A stretch of DNA of 64,000 nt from Rhodococcus sp. 06-462-5 (GTDB taxonomy: Bacteria; Actinomycetota; Actinomycetes; Mycobacteriales; Mycobacteriaceae). Position numbers and translations under genes: made by a program. The stretch is taken from contig NZ_NOYD01000015.1 of NCBI RefSeq assembly GCF_002258315.1, positions 32,962-96,961 of the forward strand, given 5' to 3'. This document shows positions 17,241 through 25,539 of this stretch, piece by piece. The notes beneath the pieces were generated by a model. It was not told where the DNA came from, did no database searches, and saw only the letters and a list, made by a program, of their open reading frames with translations. Every line of letters starts with the position of its first letter. Within the stretch, counting starts at the first letter, position 1.

Positions 17241-17244
17241 GTCG

Positions 17245-17258
17245 CTCTCATCTGAGAG
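17245..17258. promoter_or_regulatory. Second inverted repeat, candidate operator
   Basis: CTCTCA-TC-TGAGAG lies five bases after the first repeat. Its close packing with the other dyad suggests two protein sites in the LuxR/TetR divergent promoter. Confidence 0.45.
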
Positions 17259-17314
17259 TGAACACTGTCACCTGCGCCGACGCACTCGACCCCACCTCGG
17301 TAAAGTCCGCCTCT

Positions 17315-18562
17315 ATGACCGAGCTCGACGCGACCGCCGCCCATTTCATCGAGGCGGGTGTCACATTGTTGATCGCGCATCCGCAGAAGATTCTCGAACG
17401 CGGATTGCGTATCGAGGACGTCGTCCACGAGGCCGACTCGTCGACGGCGACGTTCTTCCGCAAGTTCAACACTAAATCCGACTTCCTCACCACCGTCGTC
17501 GAACATTTGTCCCGTACTCCTCCACCGGTCGACATCCACGACATCGTTCGCGCGCAGATGACGAACAGCGGCGCGTCGATTCGCGCATCGGTGTCGGCGC
17601 TCGTCGCGGACCACTTCCCGGCAATCGTCGACCGGAAGAGCACCACCGCGTCTCTTCTCGACCATGTTTTCCGCGGACCCGCTTCCGCGGCACTCGCCGC
17701 TGAGTACCGCCTGCGAGACGACGCCGTGCTCGACGCATTCGAGGTTCTGTTCGCTCCCGACGGTGGAGCCTTTCGCCGTCCCTTCACGGCCCGATCGTTC
17801 GCCGTAACGGTCAATGCCGTCGTGGACGGCTTTCGCATCCGCAGTCAGGTCGACGCCGCTTCCGTATCGGCCGATGTGTTGTCCGATGCGCTGCTTGCCT
17901 TCCTCGGGGCCGTCGTCGACACGTCGGGACGTCATCAGCACCTCGACGACGTCGTGGGGGAAGTCGGTGTGCCGGTCGAGGAACGGCCGCTGCCCCGCGA
18001 TCCGCGTGCTGCGATCGTCACCGCTGCACGCGACGAGTTCGGAAAGCGTGGCTATTTCATGACGCGGATGGACGATGTCGCCGATATCGCAGGAGTGCCG
18101 AGGGCGGCTTGCAAGACACTGTTTCCAACCAAGCCGTCCGTCATCGTTGCAGCACTGCAGAGCCGGGTCGATCGCCTTCGCGAGTCGGTGGCCGACGACC
18201 AGCTGCTGGGCCTCGACGAGCTGACGATCCTGCAGAATCACATGCTGCGGTGCGCGCAACTCGCCGCCGACGAACTCGAATTCATGGACGCGCTCCTCGT
18301 CGCCGTGGCACACGACACCTACGGCGAGCCGGAGGGACTGATCTCGATCAAGGAGAAGCTCAACCTCCCGGCGATCATCGCACCGGTCATCGCACAGGGG
18401 CAGGACACCGGCATCTTCCGAAAGATCTCGAGCCCAGTCGATCTCGCTGCAGGCATCACCAACACTCTGCTGATGCGCTGTTTCACCCGTCGACAGAACA
18501 GCCCACAGGACAACGCGACGTTCGTCGGTGAACTTCTCCTCGACGGACTCAGTACGCACTGA
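17315..18562 (+). CDS. Tandem TetR-domain regulator
   Basis: 415 residues, about twice the usual TetR length. The N-terminal half has a degenerate HTH (LIAHPQKILERGLRIEDVVHEADSSTATFFRKFNTKSDFLTTVVEHL). The second half, from about residue 230, starts with a canonical one (RAAIVTAARDEFGKRGYFMTRMDDVADIAGVPRAACKTLFPTKPSVIVAALQSRVDRL). Each is followed by an all-helical ligand-type region. The architecture is two fused TetR units in one chain, which would let a monomer contact a dyad. It is divergent from a LuxR-HTH gene, with two inverted repeats between. The ATG at 17315 has TAAAG upstream; the frame stays open further upstream but without homology. Confidence 0.75.
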   Translation: MTELDATAAHFIEAGVTLLIAHPQKILERGLRIEDVVHEADSSTATFFRKFNTKSDFLTTVVEHLSRTPPPVDIHDIVRAQMTNSGASIRASVSALVADHFPAIVDRKSTTASLLDHVFRGPASAALAAEYRLRDDAVLDAFEVLFAPDGGAFRRPFTARSFAVTVNAVVDGFRIRSQVDAASVSADVLSDALLAFLGAVVDTSGRHQHLDDVVGEVGVPVEERPLPRDPRAAIVTAARDEFGKRGYFMTRMDDVADIAGVPRAACKTLFPTKPSVIVAALQSRVDRLRESVADDQLLGLDELTILQNHMLRCAQLAADELEFMDALLVAVAHDTYGEPEGLISIKEKLNLPAIIAPVIAQGQDTGIFRKISSPVDLAAGITNTLLMRCFTRRQNSPQDNATFVGELLLDGLSTH

Positions 18563-18623
18563 GCATCGACCGGCCGTGTGTCATCGAACCCGAAACTGGC
18601 GAAGCTGCAACCACTCCCCTGAG

Positions 18624-19127
18624 TCAGTCTTCCGGCACGCGGTACCGGCCACCTTTGACGACGAACACCACGTATCCCAGGATAGCCAGCAGGTAGAGCG
18701 CCGTCGGCACCGCGAGAACCCAGACGCTGACCGAGTCGCCTGTCGTTGCACCCGCAACGCCGGTGATCCAGGCGAAGAGCAAAGCCGTTGCCGCGCCGAT
18801 CCACTCGAGGTCCTCGGCCATCTTCCGGTTCAGCTCAGGTCGATTCTCGGCGGCAGTCCAGTACTCGTGCATCGTCCGGCTCGGCAGATTCACCATGGAT
18901 GCCGGAACCTTGGGGAACCACCACCCGATGCTCGCGAACAACCCGATCATCGCGAATCCGATGCCGCCCATCGTGAGCAGGAAGGACAGCTTCGACTCCG
19001 TGCGATCGACCTGACCGGACCCGTCGAAGTGCGCGGGCACTTGATCCCCCGCAGTGACGGCGACCCAGATCAGGGCGCCGATGAACGCCAGAGTTGACAG
19101 CAGTAGGGCCGCACGCGAAAGCTTCAT
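18624..19127 (-). CDS. DUF1648/SdpI-like membrane protein
   Basis: 167 residues. The first membrane helix (AALLLSTLAFIGALIWVAVTAG) is followed by the DUF1648 signature DQVPAHFDGSGQVDRTESK, then helices FLLTMGGIGFAMIGLFASIGWWF, GAATALLFAWITGVAGATTG and WVLAVPTALYLLAILGYVVFVV. DUF1648 is the N-terminal domain of SdpI-type immunity and signalling proteins, but this short form lacks the rest of SdpI. The ATG at 19127 is preferred. ATG 19139 is the alternative, and it would leave only 17 bases to the divergent methyltransferase start. Function unknown. Confidence 0.75.
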   Translation of the reverse strand: MKLSRAALLLSTLAFIGALIWVAVTAGDQVPAHFDGSGQVDRTESKLSFLLTMGGIGFAMIGLFASIGWWFPKVPASMVNLPSRTMHEYWTAAENRPELNRKMAEDLEWIGAATALLFAWITGVAGATTGDSVSVWVLAVPTALYLLAILGYVVFVVKGGRYRVPED

Positions 19128-19156
19128 CGACGTCCACATTAGCGCCGGAGGCATCG

Positions 19157-20638
19157 ATGCCCAACAACGAGTTCGGGGACTTCCAGACCCCGATCGAGTT
19201 GGCACGCGCGTTGGTGAACACCCTGCCTCGACGGCAGTGGACTCGCGTCCTCGAACCCACGTGCGGTGTCGGGAACTTCCTGTCGGTCATCGGCGAGAGC
19301 CACCCCGATGCAGAACGCGTCGGAATCGAAGTGCAGCCCGAGTACGCCGCGGCCGCATCGACATTCGGTAGGGTGATCACCGCGTCGATTTTCGATTTCG
19401 ACCTGGCTCGCGACATCGCATGGACGTCGGGGCCGGGCCCGACCCTCGTCGTCGGCAACCCACCGTGGGTGACCAATTCACAGCTGTCGGTTCTGGGGTC
19501 CAGCAACAGACCGGCTCGTGCGAACACCGAGCACGCGCGTGGAATCGATGCGATCACCGGAAGCTCCAATTTCGATGTTGCGGAGTTCATTTGGATCAAG
19601 TTGCTCGCCGAGTTCGCAGATCACCCGGTCACCGTTGCGATGATCTGCAAGACCCAGGTGGCCCGAAACGTTCTGTTGCACTGCGCTCGGCACGGCCTTC
19701 CGATCACCGGTTCGAGTCTGCGACCCATCGACGCCAAGAAGTGGTTCGACGCCGGAGTCGATGCCTGCTGGTTCGTGGTCGAGCTCGGAACCGGTGCAAC
19801 CGACCACACCGCGCAGATGTATTCGAGCATCGACGCACTGCACCCCAGCAGCAGGATCGGAGTGGTCGACGGACAACTCGTCGCAGATGTCGACGCATAC
19901 GAACGAAGCAAGCAGTTCGATGGCATCAGTCCACTGATGTGGCGTCAGGGCATCAAGCACGACGCGTCTGCCGTCATGGAACTGGCCGAGAACGACGGCC
20001 CGCGAACCAAACTCGGCGTACCAGTGGACGTCGAGAGCGACTTCCTGTTCCCACTCTTCAAATGCACCGACGTCTATCGCGACAAACTCAGCGAGGTGTC
20101 GCGGTGGATGATCGTGCCGCAATCGCACACCGGTGACGACACCGCGCAGTTAGCCGGCAGCGCGCCGAAGCTGTGGAAGTACCTGACCGACAACGCAGCA
20201 GCTCTCGACGGCCGGAAGTCGTCGATCTACCGAAGTCGCGCCCGGTTCTGCATCTTCGGGGTCGGGCCGTACACGTTCGCTCCGTACAAGATCGCGATCT
20301 CCGGATTCCACAAGGTCCCGCAGTTCAGGATGGTCGGCCCCTACGACGGAAGACCTGCGGTGTTCGACGACGCCACCTACCTCCTACCGTTCGAGGACCC
20401 AGCGTCATGCGCCGTCGCCCATGCGCTGCTGACCGGCCAGGAGGCCACGGTTCTCATTGCTGCACTGGCATTCTGGGACAGCAAACGACCGGTGACCAAG
20501 AAGCTGTTGCAACGCATCGACCTGAGCGCCATCGCACGTGCGACCGACCGGCGCACACTGCGGGACCGGGCGCGAGCTGTGCACCGGGACAGCAGTTCGA
20601 TCGATCAGGCGATCGACAACGTCACAAATCCGACTTGA
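19157..20638 (+). CDS. Orphan adenine-specific DNA methyltransferase-like protein
   Basis: 493 residues from ATG 19157 with CGGAGG upstream. The AdoMet site is EPTCGVGNFL (motif I, about residues 31-40), and the catalytic motif IV is VVGNPPWVTN (about 96-105), the N/D-P-P-W/Y type of N6-adenine and N4-cytosine methyltransferases. DFQTPIELARALV before motif I is the usual N-terminal lead of type I/IIG-like gamma-class enzymes. The C-terminal half (RWMIVPQSHTGDD..., IYRSRARFCIFGVGPYTFAPYKIAISGFHK) resembles the target-recognition part of Eco57I/PglX-like proteins. No nuclease domain or adjacent restriction gene is seen, so it looks solitary. The last 17 bases overlap the convergent ArsR gene. 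Confidence 0.8.
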   Translation: MPNNEFGDFQTPIELARALVNTLPRRQWTRVLEPTCGVGNFLSVIGESHPDAERVGIEVQPEYAAAASTFGRVITASIFDFDLARDIAWTSGPGPTLVVGNPPWVTNSQLSVLGSSNRPARANTEHARGIDAITGSSNFDVAEFIWIKLLAEFADHPVTVAMICKTQVARNVLLHCARHGLPITGSSLRPIDAKKWFDAGVDACWFVVELGTGATDHTAQMYSSIDALHPSSRIGVVDGQLVADVDAYERSKQFDGISPLMWRQGIKHDASAVMELAENDGPRTKLGVPVDVESDFLFPLFKCTDVYRDKLSEVSRWMIVPQSHTGDDTAQLAGSAPKLWKYLTDNAAALDGRKSSIYRSRARFCIFGVGPYTFAPYKIAISGFHKVPQFRMVGPYDGRPAVFDDATYLLPFEDPASCAVAHALLTGQEATVLIAALAFWDSKRPVTKKLLQRIDLSAIARATDRRTLRDRARAVHRDSSSIDQAIDNVTNPT

Positions 20639-20939
20639 TCGTCTCGGCCAGTCGTTCGAGGAATTCGTCGTTGCGTTTGTAGTGCACCCAGGGGCCGATC
20701 TTGGTGCTCGTCACCAGCTGTGCGCGCTGCAGCACGGCCATGTACTGCGAGGCGGTGGACTGGGAGACGCCCGCCCGCGATTGAATGTGCTTGAGGCACA
20801 CCCCCACGTCCTCGGCGGGCTCGAGCTGGGGCGGAAAATCGCCGGGATCCTTGAGCCACCGCATGATCGCCAGTCGCGCGGGATTGCTCAGTGCACCGAA
20901 CACCGCTGCGAGCTCTGCGGGGTCCAGTTCGTCAGCCAC
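20622..20939 (-). CDS. ArsR-family regulator
   Basis: 105 residues. Winged-helix protein with FGALSNPARLAIMRWLKD, CLKHIQSRAGVSQSTASQYMAVLQRAQLVTSTKIGPWVHYKRND. A cysteine (GVCLKHI) lies at the start of the recognition region, but there is no CxC or metal-site pair, so the inducer is probably organic or redox-related. The gene is divergent from the PRISE-type reductase, and the 88-base gap contains two copies of an ATCGCAATATC-type palindromic element, a strong indication that the protein represses itself and the reductase. Its 3' end overlaps the methyltransferase by 17 bases. Confidence 0.88.
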   Translation of the reverse strand: MADELDPAELAAVFGALSNPARLAIMRWLKDPGDFPPQLEPAEDVGVCLKHIQSRAGVSQSTASQYMAVLQRAQLVTSTKIGPWVHYKRNDEFLERLAETIKSDL

Positions 20940-20956
20940 CCTCGAAGCATACTCCG

Positions 20957-21011
20957 ATATCGCAATATCCCGATATATGGTCTACTGATCACATCGCAAT
21001 ATCGCGATATC
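20957..21011. promoter_or_regulatory. Duplicated ArsR operator (ATCGCAATATCNCGATAT)
   Basis: The 18-base element ATCGCAATATCNCGATAT occurs at 20959-20976 and again at 20993-21010, start-to-start 34 bases. Each copy contains inverted ATATCG/CGATAT halves. TATATGGTCTAC lies between the copies and may be the -10 region for the reductase gene. The AT-rich pairs stand out against the GC-rich surroundings. Confidence 0.75.
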
Positions 21012-21027
21012 CAGATAGGGGTAGGTC

Positions 21028-22077
21028 ATGTCACGCGTAGCAGTAGTAGTGGGAGCCAACGGAGTGATCGGCGGCAACTTGGTCGATCACCTGCAGCGAA
21101 CAGGTGACTGGGACATCATCGGGCTCTCACGCCGCGGCGGTACCGACGACGGACGGGTCCGGCACATCGCGGTGGACCTGCTCGACGCAGACGAGACTCA
21201 CCGCCGACTGGCGGAGCTGACCGACGTCACACACATCTTCTACGCCGCCTACCAGGAGAGACCGAGCTGGGCCGAACTCGTCGCCCCCAATCTCGCAATG
21301 CTCGTCAACGTGGTCACGGCCATCGAGGGCAGTTCACCGGACCTCGAACACGTGAGTCTGATGCAGGGATACAAGGTGTACGGCGCACACCTGGGGCCCT
21401 TCAAAACCCCGGCGCGAGAATCCGATCCGCCCCACATGCCGCCCGAGTTCAACGTCGATCAGCAACAGTTTCTCGAGGCGCGGCAGGTCGGCAAGCGGTG
21501 GACCTGGTCGGCCATCCGGCCGTCGGTGGTGTGCGGTGTCGCGCTGGGGAATCCGATGAACCTGGCCACCGTCATCGCTGTGTACGCCACGATGTGCGCG
21601 AAACTGGGCGTCCCCATGCGGTTTCCGGGCAAGCCCGGTGCCTTCGGCGCGCTGCTCGAGATGACGGATGCGTCGTTGCTCGCCGAGGCGACAGTATGGG
21701 CGGCCACCACGCCGACCTGCGCCAATCAGGCGTTCAACATCACCAACGGCGACCTGTTTCGCTGGAGCGAGATGTGGCCGCGCATTGCGGGCCTGTTCGA
21801 CCTCGACACCGCAACTCCGCTACCGATGTCGTTGGCCGAGGTCATGGCAGACAAGGAGATGTTGTGGGATTCCATCGTCGCCGAGCACGAGCTGCAGACG
21901 ATTCCGTACTCCGCCGTGTCGTCCTGGGCATTCGGCGATTTCGTGTTCTCCTGGGATTACGACGTCATCGCCGACGGTTCCAAGGCCCGTCGCATGGGAT
22001 TTCACCGCTTCGTCGACACCGAGGCCATGTTCGCCGGGATCTTCGCCGAGCTGCGCAGCCGGCGAATCATTCCGTGA
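21028..22077 (+). CDS. PRISE-like extended SDR (enone reductase family)
   Basis: 349 residues. The NAD(P) motif VVVGANGVIGGNLVDHL opens the protein. The family-specific active-site block LMQGYKVYGAHLGPFKTPARESDP contains the Tyr and Lys of PRISE-type reductases (progesterone 5-beta-reductase/iridoid synthase-like), and later FNVDQQQFLEARQVGKRWTWSAIRPSVVCG fits the same family. These enzymes reduce the C=C bond of enones with NADPH. The local ArsR and its operators directly upstream suggest induction by the substrate or a related electrophile. TAGGGGTAGGTC before the ATG is a weak ribosome-binding site. A thioesterase-like gene follows after 79 bases. Confidence 0.8.
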   Translation: MSRVAVVVGANGVIGGNLVDHLQRTGDWDIIGLSRRGGTDDGRVRHIAVDLLDADETHRRLAELTDVTHIFYAAYQERPSWAELVAPNLAMLVNVVTAIEGSSPDLEHVSLMQGYKVYGAHLGPFKTPARESDPPHMPPEFNVDQQQFLEARQVGKRWTWSAIRPSVVCGVALGNPMNLATVIAVYATMCAKLGVPMRFPGKPGAFGALLEMTDASLLAEATVWAATTPTCANQAFNITNGDLFRWSEMWPRIAGLFDLDTATPLPMSLAEVMADKEMLWDSIVAEHELQTIPYSAVSSWAFGDFVFSWDYDVIADGSKARRMGFHRFVDTEAMFAGIFAELRSRRIIP

Positions 22078-22156
22078 GGAGCCACCCTGCGTGCCGTGCC
22101 GGTGAGCCGGATAGTTTGAATCGGCACCAGCGCCGATCGAGACCTATGGGAGAACA

Positions 22157-22948
22157 ATGCATCCGTTCGACACAGCAGTGGCACTCGAGACCGTCGCCGA
22201 CGGCACGTACCGCGGTAGGACGTCGGCACCCTACAACAACATGGTCGGCCCGTTCGGCGGCCTCACCGCCGCAACATTCGTCCGTGCCATCGAGCTGCAT
22301 CCGGAATGCCTGGGTTCACCGGTCTCACTGACGGTGAACTTCGCCGGCCCCGTCGCCGAGGGTGAGTTCGATATCTCGGCGCGTGCCACACGCACCAACC
22401 GAAGCAATCAACACTGGTATCTCGAACTGACTCAGGGTGGCGAAGTCGCCACCACCGCAACAGCAGTGTTCGGCACGAGACGCGAGACGTGGGACACAAT
22501 CGAGGCGACGGCACCGACCGTTCCCTCCCCCGCCGACACTCCTAGAGGCGACTTTCCCGACGCGATCGCCTGGGCACAGAACTACGAGATGCGTTTCGTG
22601 GCAGGCGCTCTGAGCGACGAGGAATCCGCGGACTCGACCGAAACCCTGTGGATTCGAGACACGCCACTGCGTCCGTTGGACTTTCCGGCGCTGACGTCAC
22701 TCAGCGATGTGTTCTATCCCAGGATCTTTCAGCGTCTCGGTCGCTACGTTCCGGCGGGCACCATTTCGCTGACGACCCACTTCTTCGCGACGCCCGAGGA
22801 TCTCGTCAGTCACTCCGACGGGTACATCCTCGGCACTGCGCGAGCGCGCCGCTTCCACCGGGGCTACTTCGACCAGACGGCCGAACTGTGGACCGAGGGC
22901 GGAACATTGCTGGCGACGAGTCACCAGGTGGTCTATTACAAGGCCTGA
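22157..22948 (+). CDS. Acyl-CoA thioesterase (double hot-dog, TesB/4HBT_3-like)
   Basis: 263 residues consistent with two fused hot-dog domains. The N-terminal one contains YNNMVGPFGGLTAATFVRAIELHP and SLTVNFAGPVAEGEFDISARATRTNRSNQHWYLELTQGGEVATTATAVFG. The C-terminal one contains DTPLRPLDFPALTSLSDVFYPRIFQRLG and GTISLTTHFFATPEDLVSHSDGYILGTARARRFHRGYFDQTAELWTEGGTLLATSHQVVYYK. This layout is the actinobacterial TesB-like type that hydrolyses acyl-CoA esters. ATG 22157 is preceded by GGGAGAAC. It may be co-expressed with the reductase. Its end overlaps the mannitol-dehydrogenase-type gene on the other strand by 13 bases. Confidence 0.82.
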   Translation: MHPFDTAVALETVADGTYRGRTSAPYNNMVGPFGGLTAATFVRAIELHPECLGSPVSLTVNFAGPVAEGEFDISARATRTNRSNQHWYLELTQGGEVATTATAVFGTRRETWDTIEATAPTVPSPADTPRGDFPDAIAWAQNYEMRFVAGALSDEESADSTETLWIRDTPLRPLDFPALTSLSDVFYPRIFQRLGRYVPAGTISLTTHFFATPEDLVSHSDGYILGTARARRFHRGYFDQTAELWTEGGTLLATSHQVVYYKA

Positions 22949-24411
22949 CCGACCGTCTGTTCCAGAACGCGCCGTACGGCTCCGCGAGCTCCGCTGTCCT
23001 GAAGCGAGCGCTTTGCCCTCTGATACGCGCCGCGCAGCCGAGGACTGGTCGAGAGGTCACCGAACACAGCAGGATTCGCGAGGAAGGCACCGGGGTTGTC
23101 GTGGTCTTCCCAGGACAACCGCTGCAGATGTTCGGCATCCGCGTCGAGCATCGGCACGTCTCCGCGCTCGTAGACACCGCACCACGCGGCGAGTATCAAC
23201 GCACAGTGGTCGACGCATAGATCCTGGGCCAGCAGGTCGCGGATCACCGGCAGTACGAACTTCGGAATGCGGGCGGACGCGTCGACGATCTGCCGTTCGA
23301 GCGTGTCACGGACGGCAAGGCTGGAAAAGCGTTGCAGCAGTTGGTCGATGTAGGCCTCGACGTCGATTCCCGGAACCGGGGCGAGCGTCGGTGCCGCCTC
23401 GTTCCGCATGTACGACGCAACGAATTCGTACAGGTCGGGGCTGGCCATCACCTCGTGCACGTGGGTGTACTCGGCGAGTATGCCGAGGTAGCTCATAGCC
23501 TGATGGGACCCGTTGAGCAGCCGCAGCTTCATGTGTTCGTACGGCGCGACGTCGGCGACGAGTTGCACTCCGACCTCCCCGAAGGGCGGTCGCCCGAACG
23601 AGAAGGTGTCTTCGACCACCCACTGCGAGAACGATTCCGACCGCACCGGCCAGCCATCGTCGATTCCGAAGTCCCTGCGCACGTCGTCGATGACGGCGGT
23701 CGTCGTAGCGGGGGTGATGCGGTCGACCATCGAGTTGGGAAACGCGACCGTGGTATCGATCCAGTCGGCGAGATCGGCGTCGTGATGGCGAGCGAACGAG
23801 GTCAATGCCGTTCGGGTGACCGTTCCGTTGTGGACGATGTTGTCGCACGACATCACAGTGAAGGGCGGGATCCCGTGGCGTCTGCGGGTGGCGAGGGCGG
23901 CGGTCAGGAAGCCGAAGACACTCGACGGTACCGTGATATCCCGAAGATCCTGCAGCACTGCGGGATCGGTGGGCTCGAATTCGCCCGTGACGTCGTCGAC
24001 GCCGTATCCGGACTCGGTGATCGTCAAGGACACGATCATCGTGGACGGTGAGCTGAGAACATCGAGTACGCCCTGCGGGTCGTCGGGCGCAAAGACGAAA
24101 TCCGCCACGGAACCGATCACCCGGGCGTCGCGCCGACCGTCGGGATCCACCGTGACGAGGGTGTAGAGGTGGTCCTGCGAGTCGAGGACGTCGCCGATCT
24201 TCTTGTCTCCCGGCTTGACTCCGACGCCGCACAACGCCCAGTCGAGGTGGCCGGCCGCGAGAAGACGATCGAAGTAGACCGCCTGGTGAGCGCGATGAAA
24301 TGCGCCGACACCGAAATGCACCACACCGCAGTGCAGTTCGTCCAAGTCGTAGTCCGGCTTCGCGACGGTCGCGGGTAGGTTTTCCAACGTCGCGCGGCGA
24401 AGCTCGGTCAT
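22936..24411 (-). CDS. Mannitol dehydrogenase family polyol oxidoreductase
   Basis: 491 residues, the usual length of long-chain polyol dehydrogenases. NAD-binding N-terminus with HFGVGAFHRAHQAVYFDRLL; substrate-domain landmarks FTVMSCDNIVHNGTVTRTAL, FPNSMVDRITPAT and the catalytic-lysine region EHMKLRLLNGSHQAMSYLG with K and H in the expected KxxxxNxxH arrangement. These enzymes oxidise mannitol, D-arabinitol, sorbitol or similar polyols to the 2-ketose, or reduce uronates. It is the last gene of the minus-strand operon that begins with the ABC importer, so the imported compound is probably its polyol substrate or a precursor. GAGGA stands ahead of the ATG. The precise polyol cannot be read from sequence. 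Confidence 0.88.
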   Translation of the reverse strand: MTELRRATLENLPATVAKPDYDLDELHCGVVHFGVGAFHRAHQAVYFDRLLAAGHLDWALCGVGVKPGDKKIGDVLDSQDHLYTLVTVDPDGRRDARVIGSVADFVFAPDDPQGVLDVLSSPSTMIVSLTITESGYGVDDVTGEFEPTDPAVLQDLRDITVPSSVFGFLTAALATRRRHGIPPFTVMSCDNIVHNGTVTRTALTSFARHHDADLADWIDTTVAFPNSMVDRITPATTTAVIDDVRRDFGIDDGWPVRSESFSQWVVEDTFSFGRPPFGEVGVQLVADVAPYEHMKLRLLNGSHQAMSYLGILAEYTHVHEVMASPDLYEFVASYMRNEAAPTLAPVPGIDVEAYIDQLLQRFSSLAVRDTLERQIVDASARIPKFVLPVIRDLLAQDLCVDHCALILAAWCGVYERGDVPMLDADAEHLQRLSWEDHDNPGAFLANPAVFGDLSTSPRLRGAYQRAKRSLQDSGARGAVRRVLEQTVGQAL

Positions 24412-24515
24412 GACAGGTTCCTCGGGTCGGACGATTCGGACGGGATTGGTGAGCGGTGGCGCTCCCGGGCATGTGCTGCCACCAGGAGCACCACCGCAGT
24501 TCGAGGTGCTACAGG

Positions 24516-25487
24516 TCAGCAGGACGACTTGTAGACGTACTGCGCACCGTCGCCGTCGATGTTGTCGGCGGTGATGACGTGGAAGCCGGTGGAGATTTCG
24601 GAGGTGACCGGCTTGTTGTCGATCGCGGCCATGGCCTGCTCGACGCCGTCGGTGCCGATCGTGTCGGGCTGCTGGGCGATCAGTGCCTGCACGGTTCCTT
24701 CACGCAGCTGCTTGACCTGTGCGGGACCGGCATCGAATCCGACGATCTTGACCTGGTTCTGCTTACCTGCCTGCCGGACGCCCGTCGCGGTGCCCTCGGC
24801 TGCGAACGTGTTGGCCGCGAAGATGCCGACGATATCGGGGTCCTTGGCCAGGGCGGCCGAGACCAGACGGGCAGCTTCGGCCGGGTCGTTGTGGCTGTAC
24901 TGCACTCCGAGGTAGTCGAATGCCGAGTTGGCTCCGACGGCCTCTTCGAAGCCTTCGACACGCGCATCGGCGGTGGAGATACCGGGGTCGGTGGAGATGA
25001 CCAGAACCTTGCCGCCGGAGGGGTTGAGCTCTTCGATGGCGTTGAATGCTTCCGCTCCGCCGCCCTTGTTGTCCGAGGAAATCGAGGACACCGCGATGGA
25101 CGGATCTTCCAGGGTGGTGTCGACGAGGACGACCTTGATGCCTGCGTTCGCTGCAGCAGCCAACGGTGCCTGCATCGCCGCGACGTCGGTGGGTGCGATC
25201 AGGATGGCCGACGGTCGCGATGCGACGACGGAATCGACGATCGGCTTCTGCAGCGTGGGATCGAACTTGACCGGGCCCTGGGTGTCGACGGTGACGCCGG
25301 CAGCTTCGGCCGCAGCTTCGATTCCACACTGCATGCTGATGTAGAACTCGTCGCCGCTGACGCCTTGGATGAAGGCGATCTTGCCGCTGCCGTCACCGCT
25401 TCCGGAGTCGGACGAGCAACCCGCCAGGAACATGGCGGAGACCGAAGCGACACTCAGTGCAACGACGGCGGTGCGTGATGTGATCAT
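24516..25487 (-). CDS. Sugar-binding lipoprotein of ABC importer (RbsB type)
   Basis: 323 residues. Lipoprotein signal with lipobox LAGC (Cys about 24), then a Ser/Gly/Asp linker. The periplasmic-binding-protein fold type I (ribose/galactose class) is clear: KIAFIQGVSGDEFYISMQCGIEAAAEAAGV, ILIAPTDVAAMQAPLAAAANAGIKVVLVDT, ISTDPGISTADARVEGFEEAV, DPDIVGIFAANTFAAEGTATGVRQAG, VKIVGFDAGPAQVKQLREGTVQALIAQQPDTIG. It delivers a sugar or polyol to the permease encoded just upstream in the operon. The position after ATPase and permease genes is common for this class. Confidence 0.9.
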   Translation of the reverse strand: MITSRTAVVALSVASVSAMFLAGCSSDSGSGDGSGKIAFIQGVSGDEFYISMQCGIEAAAEAAGVTVDTQGPVKFDPTLQKPIVDSVVASRPSAILIAPTDVAAMQAPLAAAANAGIKVVLVDTTLEDPSIAVSSISSDNKGGGAEAFNAIEELNPSGGKVLVISTDPGISTADARVEGFEEAVGANSAFDYLGVQYSHNDPAEAARLVSAALAKDPDIVGIFAANTFAAEGTATGVRQAGKQNQVKIVGFDAGPAQVKQLREGTVQALIAQQPDTIGTDGVEQAMAAIDNKPVTSEISTGFHVITADNIDGDGAQYVYKSSC

Positions 25488-25539
25488 GGTCGACTTTCTT
25501 GTATGGGGTTGAAGGACAGAAAGATCGGGTGGAGAAGTA

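Noticed and set aside
17150..18559. Long minus-strand frame extending the LuxR-HTH protein N-terminally
   Set aside because: It runs antisense through the tandem-TetR gene; only the last 86 residues have a domain, and ATG 17140 has a good ribosome-binding site.
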